From assembly GCA_002424575.1 (NCBI GenBank), contig DIKN01000098.1:1-10721 (forward strand): DNA of 10,721 nt, written 5' to 3'. The notes under the pieces were generated by a model. That model did no database searches, was not told the DNA's origin, and worked only from the letters and a program-made list of their open reading frames with translations. The translations under genes and the position numbers were made by a program. Shown in pieces: positions 6,874-10,721 of this stretch. How positions within the stretch are numbered: position 1 is the first letter of the stretch; every line of letters starts with the position of its first letter. This DNA is from Acholeplasmataceae bacterium UBA5617. Lineage in GTDB: Bacteria > Bacillota_I > Bacilli_A > Acholeplasmatales > Acholeplasmataceae.

Positions 6874-7740
6874 TTAAGCCTTCTTTATTTGTTCATCTAA
6901 GACATAGGCGACGCCAAAGGCGTGTCGCCCTGTGGAAGCCCCAAGCACGCATCCTAAGGGGTTCATGGTCACATGGTTTGGGTTCAATCGTTTGGTGATG
7001 AGGTCATATCCCTTTTGTGCAACGTCTTCAGATGTGCTGTGTGTGATCATCAAATCAGGAATACGATACCCCTTTGTTTTATGTTCAATGATGCGCACCA
7101 GAACGTTTAATTTCTTTTCAAGCGTCCCCATGGGATGCTTATAAAGTTCAATGCGATCGTTAATCATGGTCATGATGGGTTTTGTTTTGAACCATTTGGC
7201 AAGTTGATACCGTGTTTTCGAGATGCGCGTTGTCCGTCTTAAAAGGTCAAGATCGGATAACATGAAGTAAAAATGAATCCGTGGAACAAGTTCATCGAGT
7301 TGCCGTTTGATTTCGGCAGCAGATAAACCTTGATTTTTGAGATCGACTGCACGCATGACGAGCAATCCTAAACCACAAGAAATGGCTTTGGAATCCACGA
7401 TGTGAACCTGTTTGGTTTCGAGTTCTTGTTTGGCGATCATGGCTGATTGAACGGTAGATGAAAGATTAGATCCGATACCAATATAGACGATATCATAACC
7501 GCGTTTAATAAACTTATTAAAAGCGTTATGGAAGTCACCAGAGCGAAGACCGGTTGATCGAGCGACTTCTTTCGATTCTTCGACTTTAGAAAAAAGCTCT
7601 TCTGTGGTTAAGTCAACACCATCTTTATACACTTCATCTGCAAAGCGTATGAAAAGAGGAATGCTGTGAACATCTTCTTTCAAGGTGTATTCTAGACTTA
7701 AATCTGCAGTTGAATCCGTCAGGATCATCACTTTATTCAT
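6874..7740 (-). CDS. DegV family protein (fatty-acid-binding, FakB-like fold), divergent
   Basis: A 288-residue cytoplasmic protein of the DegV family. Characterised members (FakB) bind a fatty acid and present it to the kinase FakA for phosphorylation. The opening ILTDSTADL (6-14) is typical. STGLRSGDF (62-70) stands where TSQPSPGDF is usual, and GIGSNLSSTVQSA (88-100) where ISSxLSGTYQSA is usual. VHIVDSKAIS and the LRRTTRIS / KTKPI region (168-188) fit the family, but the late HTGPGALG motif appears as STGRHAFG (269-276). The start ATG overlaps the engB stop by eight bases and follows AGGTG by seven bases; Met5 is a less likely alternative. No fakA-like gene is visible here. Lipid binding is inferred from the family; the altered motifs make the ligand uncertain. 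Confidence 0.87.
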   Translation of the reverse strand: MNKVMILTDSTADLSLEYTLKEDVHSIPLFIRFADEVYKDGVDLTTEELFSKVEESKEVARSTGLRSGDFHNAFNKFIKRGYDIVYIGIGSNLSSTVQSAMIAKQELETKQVHIVDSKAISCGLGLLVMRAVDLKNQGLSAAEIKRQLDELVPRIHFYFMLSDLDLLRRTTRISKTRYQLAKWFKTKPIMTMINDRIELYKHPMGTLEKKLNVLVRIIEHKTKGYRIPDLMITHSTSEDVAQKGYDLITKRLNPNHVTMNPLGCVLGASTGRHAFGVAYVLDEQIKKA

Positions 7741-8314
7741 CCATCTTCACCTGATTTCTCATCTCGAGTTCAATGGCTTCTAAGTTTTCTTTGGTCACAA
7801 TCGATGTGGTATAAAAAAGAATAGGATTTTTCATCATTTTTTTGATGGTTTGTTCCTGTTTGAATTGATGGGTTTTAGGAATTTTATCTTTTTTGGTCAC
7901 AATCACCATCACATTCATGTTGTTTTCGATCAAAAATTGATAGGTGAACAGATCATCATCGGTCGGACCGACTTTAAAATCGATGAGCATACACACCAAT
8001 TTTAATGTGGGTGATTGCATCATAAAATCTCTAATCATGATGATGAAAGCATCTTGCATCGATTTTGATCGTCTTGCATACCCATAGCCTGGGGCATCAA
8101 CCAAGTAAAATGAGTTCTCTACATTGTAAAAATTGAGGGTGATGGTTTTTCCAGGCGTGTTGGAGACACGCGCTAAATTCTTACGATTGGTCAGTGCGTT
8201 GATGAATGAACTTTTTCCCACATTGGAACGTCCTAAAAGAAGGATGCTGGGAAGGTCGTGTAGACCATCCTTGAGATCGGTAATACTTTTGATGTATTGT
8301 GCTTGTTTGATCAT
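7733..8314 (-). CDS. engB: Ribosome biogenesis GTP-binding protein EngB/YsxC
   Basis: A TrmE-Era-EngA-type P-loop GTPase needed for late assembly of the large ribosomal subunit. Motifs, counted from this start: G1 GRSNVGKSS (28-36), G2 region NTPGKT (52-57), G3 DAPG (73-76), G4 TKKD (140-143) and a G5-like TTS (169-171). The length of 193 residues is normal. An in-frame ATG also exists at 8323, but it touches the AAAGGA ribosome site (8328-8323) and cannot use it. The ATG at 8314 is eight bases behind that site and is chosen here. The gene follows lon, as in Bacillus, but is separated from it by a terminator, and its stop overlaps degV. A possible promoter overlaps that terminator. Confidence 0.96.
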   Translation of the reverse strand: MIKQAQYIKSITDLKDGLHDLPSILLLGRSNVGKSSFINALTNRKNLARVSNTPGKTITLNFYNVENSFYLVDAPGYGYARRSKSMQDAFIIMIRDFMMQSPTLKLVCMLIDFKVGPTDDDLFTYQFLIENNMNVMVIVTKKDKIPKTHQFKQEQTIKKMMKNPILFYTTSIVTKENLEAIELEMRNQVKMDE

Positions 8315-8333
8315 CTGTTTCATCCTTTGTTGG

Positions 8334-8357
8334 AAAAAAAGTAGTCCGAAGACTACT
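8334..8357 (-). terminator. Intrinsic terminator after lon
   Basis: The minus strand has AGTAGTC, a TTCG tetraloop, then GACTACT (8357-8340), and an uninterrupted run of T to 8334. It starts 12 bases past the lon stop codon. The short seven-pair stem is helped by the very stable UUCG loop. It separates lon from engB transcriptionally, at least in part. Confidence 0.9.
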
Positions 8358-8361
8358 CTAC

Positions 8362-8390
8362 ATTATAAACTATTTAAGGGCGATTTGGAA
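8362..8390 (-). promoter_or_regulatory. Possible promoter for the engB cluster, overlapping the lon terminator
   Basis: A perfect TATAAT lies at 8367-8362 on the minus strand, with TTCCAA (8390-8385) 17 bases upstream as a poor -35 match (three of six) and no TG extension. The start would fall near 8355, inside the 5' arm of the lon terminator hairpin. Some promoter is needed here if the terminator is efficient, but this one is only a candidate. Confidence 0.4.
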
Positions 8391-10679
8391 GACATCATTG
8401 ACATTTTCAACGGGAACGATTTCAAGAGCATCTCTGACTTCTTGAGGGATGTCATCGACATCTTTGACGTTATCCTTTGGAATGATGATGGTTTTTAACC
8501 CACTGCGGTGAGCAGCAATCGCTTTTTCTTTAAGTCCACCGATCGGTAAAACGTAACCTCTCAAGGTGATTTCACCGGTCATGCCCACTTCTTTACGAAT
8601 GAGACGTTGGGTTGCTGCTGAGAAAATAGCGGTTGCCATGGTGATACCAGCAGAGGGACCATCTTTTGGAATCGCACCTTCGGGTACGTGAACGTGGAAA
8701 TCATTGTTGTTGAATAAATCGTCATCGATATGATACTGTTTTGCTTTTGATTTAACGAAGGATAAAGCGGTCATCGCCGATTCCTTCATCACATCACCGA
8801 GTTTACCGGTTAAAACCAGTTTACCGTTACCTTTATAGTAGGTCACTTCAACAGGGAGTGTGTCACCACCAAATGCGGTGTAGGCTAAACCGGTAGCAAC
8901 CCCAACCTGATCTTGAACATCTGACTGATTGTGGGTATATTTGGGTTTACCGATATAGTCTTCGATGTTTGATATCGAAATATTGACGTGTTCAACCTTC
9001 TTCATCAAAATCTGTTTAATCGATTTACGGATGAGTGATCCAATGTAGCGATTAAGCTCACGCACACCAGCTTCTCTCGTGTAATGACGGATGATGTAAT
9101 AGACAGCATCATCATCAAGGGAGAATTCTTTATCGGTAATACCGTGTGCTTTGAGTTGTTTAGGCAGTAAATGTTTGATGGCAATTTTGTGTTTTTCTTG
9201 TTCGGTATACGAGGATAGTTCCACGATTTCCATACGGTCGCGTAGGGGTGCAGGAACATTTTCTAAGTAGTTCGCGGTCGTAATGAAAAGGACCTGTGAT
9301 AAATCATAGGGTTCTTCCAAATAGTGATCGCTAAACTTCGCATTTTGTTCAGGGTCTAACACTTCAAGCATCGCGGATGCGGGATCACCTTTATAATCAC
9401 TTGCCATCTTATCGATTTCATCGAGTAAGAAGACAGGGTTTACCGTACCTGCATCGCGCATTCCTTTAATAATTCTTCCGGGAAGAGCACCGATATAGGT
9501 TCTTCTGTGACCACGAATCTCGGATTCATCTCTGACGCCACCTAAGGACTGTTTCACGAATTTACGACCTAACGCTTCAGCAATCGAGATGGCCAAAGAT
9601 GTTTTACCGACCCCTGGGGGACCTGCAAAACAGAGGATGGTCTGTGGATTGCGCTTGGTCATTATCTTCACTGCTAAGTATTCGATGATGCGCTCTTTGA
9701 CGACTTCAAGACCATAGTGTTGTTCATCCAACTTCTTTTGAACTTTTTCAAGGTCATAGTTATCCTTCGATGCTTTTTTCCATGGCAGATCGACGAGTAA
9801 ATCTAAATAATTTTTAATGATTTGAGATTCAGCCATCGATGCAGGTGTGCTCTGATATTTGTTGAGCTCAGCGAGTGCTTTTTCTTCGATATTTTTCGGC
9901 ATCTTTGCTGCTAATATTTTTTTGCGGTAGACGTCTATTTCTTCTTCTTTCTTCGCTTTATCACCGAGTTCATTTTGAATGGCTCTCATCTTTTCACGAA
10001 GATAGTATTCCTTTTGATTTTCATCGATGGAACGCTTGATTTCATCATTGATTTTTTGTTCGAGATCAACAATCATCTTCTGTTTGTTGATATCTTCAAG
10101 TAACATTCTTAAGCGATTATTTAAATGATTTTCTTCAACATACTTATACTTTTGCTGATCCGGTGTTTTCAAGTTGAAGACGATGATGTCGCATACCTTA
10201 TCTGATGATAAGCCCTGTTGAACTTTTTCTAAGACTTGGTTATTGGGAATCAATATGGTCTGTGCATGGTTAGCGACTTCTTGAACAATCATCTTGATCA
10301 ACGTGACTTCTTCATCGACATTGCCGGAAATCGTATCATGTTCTTGATATTCGACGACAAAATAAGGGTCGGTTAAGAAATATTCTTTAATCTTCACACG
10401 ACTCATGACTTGGAGTTTGACTTTATAAGCATCGTTGGGTAACTTGATTTTCATCTGCACTTTAACAAGCGCACCGTAGGCTTCAATATCATCGACAGTG
10501 GGCTCTTCAATGAGAGGATTTTTCTGAATCAAGACGATGGCATAGGATCCGAAGTTCTTTTCCGCTTCTTCAAGTGCCTTGAGGGAGACCTTACGTCCAA
10601 CTTCAATTCTAAAATCGTTATTGGGGATCGGGACCGTACCGCGGACAACGATGGCGGGTAAGCTTTTTGACATTTCCAT
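8370..10679 (-). CDS. lon: ATP-dependent endopeptidase Lon (LonA type)
   Basis: A cytoplasmic hexameric AAA+ protease that unfolds and degrades damaged and regulatory proteins. Its 769 residues match LonA. The N-terminal substrate-binding domain covers about 1-195, followed by a coiled-coil/helical region (about 195-300, including KEYYLREKMRAIQNELG at 223-239). The AAA+ module has Walker A GPPGVGKT (353-360), Walker B VFLLDEID (416-423), sensor-1 ITTAN (466-470), the arginine region PLRDRME (478-484) and sensor-2 near REAGVREL (535-542). The C-terminal protease domain carries S676 in PKDGPSAG and K719 in LPIGGLKEKA, the Ser-Lys dyad. The ATG at 10679 is 11 bases behind AAGGA; a second Met two codons on is too far from it. 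The gene has its own promoter at the window edge and a terminator behind it. Upstream control sites such as CtsR boxes would lie outside the window. Confidence 0.98.
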   Translation of the reverse strand: MEMSKSLPAIVVRGTVPIPNNDFRIEVGRKVSLKALEEAEKNFGSYAIVLIQKNPLIEEPTVDDIEAYGALVKVQMKIKLPNDAYKVKLQVMSRVKIKEYFLTDPYFVVEYQEHDTISGNVDEEVTLIKMIVQEVANHAQTILIPNNQVLEKVQQGLSSDKVCDIIVFNLKTPDQQKYKYVEENHLNNRLRMLLEDINKQKMIVDLEQKINDEIKRSIDENQKEYYLREKMRAIQNELGDKAKKEEEIDVYRKKILAAKMPKNIEEKALAELNKYQSTPASMAESQIIKNYLDLLVDLPWKKASKDNYDLEKVQKKLDEQHYGLEVVKERIIEYLAVKIMTKRNPQTILCFAGPPGVGKTSLAISIAEALGRKFVKQSLGGVRDESEIRGHRRTYIGALPGRIIKGMRDAGTVNPVFLLDEIDKMASDYKGDPASAMLEVLDPEQNAKFSDHYLEEPYDLSQVLFITTANYLENVPAPLRDRMEIVELSSYTEQEKHKIAIKHLLPKQLKAHGITDKEFSLDDDAVYYIIRHYTREAGVRELNRYIGSLIRKSIKQILMKKVEHVNISISNIEDYIGKPKYTHNQSDVQDQVGVATGLAYTAFGGDTLPVEVTYYKGNGKLVLTGKLGDVMKESAMTALSFVKSKAKQYHIDDDLFNNNDFHVHVPEGAIPKDGPSAGITMATAIFSAATQRLIRKEVGMTGEITLRGYVLPIGGLKEKAIAAHRSGLKTIIIPKDNVKDVDDIPQEVRDALEIVPVENVNDVFQIALK

Positions 10680-10712
10680 GAGGTTTCACATCCTTCTTGT
10701 GGTTTCAGTTTA

Positions 10713-10721
10713 ATTATAGCA
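10713..10721 (-). promoter_or_regulatory. Extended -10 promoter element of lon (partial)
   Basis: The last nine bases read TGCTATAAT on the minus strand, a perfect TATAAT with a TG extension. The start would be near 10706, leaving a leader of about 27 bases with the AAGGA site in it. Any -35 element lies past the right edge. Confidence 0.65.

Noticed and set aside
8315..8323. Upstream ATG (8323) as the engB start
   Set aside because: The ATG abuts the AAAGGA site with no spacing. The in-frame ATG at 8314 has an eight-base spacing and fits better.
8133..8498. 121-codon plus-strand open frame across the lon-engB junction
   Set aside because: It crosses engB, a terminator and the end of lon in antisense. 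No ribosome site or homology is apparent.
9005..9259. 84-codon minus-strand frame inside lon
   Set aside because: It is an alternative frame within the intact AAA+ coding region of lon, with no sign of a frameshift there.
1..10721. CRISPR array, tRNA/rRNA gene, insertion sequence, phage or defence system
   Set aside because: I looked on both strands for repeat-spacer periodicity, tRNA-like cloverleafs, terminal inverted repeats and transposase or nuclease motifs, and saw none. Nearly all bases are covered by housekeeping genes and the two leaders.

Overview
The window is a chromosomal stretch of a low-to-moderate GC Gram-positive-type bacterium (Bacillota or Mycoplasmatota). All genes lie on the minus strand, so transcription runs from position 10721 towards 1. 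Three things point to this group: two T-box riboswitches, strong AGGAG-type ribosome binding sites, and the gene order lon-engB ... valS-folC, which is also the order in Bacillus subtilis. TGA is a stop codon here (the acetyltransferase and VanZ genes end in it) and Trp is TGG, so the code is standard. Absence of the heme and sporulation genes that separate lon-engB from valS-folC in Bacillus fits a wall-less or reduced relative such as an Acholeplasma- or Izemoplasma-like organism. That placement is an inference.

Layout in transcription order: (1) lon (10679-8370), with an extended -10 promoter at the right edge and a compact intrinsic terminator behind it. (2) A tightly packed cluster of engB (ribosome-assembly GTPase), degV-like lipid-binding protein, a lipoprotein joining a Listeria-Bacteroides (InlB-type) repeat to an HtrA/trypsin-like protease, and a VanZ-like membrane protein. 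These genes overlap or are separated by single bases. (3) A valine T-box leader (about 5398-5183), whose promoter lies across the end of the VanZ gene, followed by a GNAT acetyltransferase, valS and folC, again overlapping. (4) A tryptophan T-box leader (about 772-512) with its own promoter, leading into trpB, which runs off the left edge.

The genes serve core processes: protein quality control (Lon), ribosome assembly (EngB), membrane and surface functions (DegV, protease lipoprotein, VanZ), valine tRNA charging plus folate polyglutamylation (ValS, FolC), and tryptophan synthesis (TrpB). The two leaders tie expression of blocks 3 and 4 to the charging of tRNA-Val and tRNA-Trp. In each leader the variable T-box base matches the discriminator base expected for that tRNA, which supports the assignments independently of the specifier codon.

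I see no CRISPR array, tRNA, rRNA, transposon, phage or defence gene. Most of the window is ordinary housekeeping DNA. The points worth a second look are regulatory (two T-boxes, a terminator overlapping a possible promoter) and a few divergent or unusually combined proteins.
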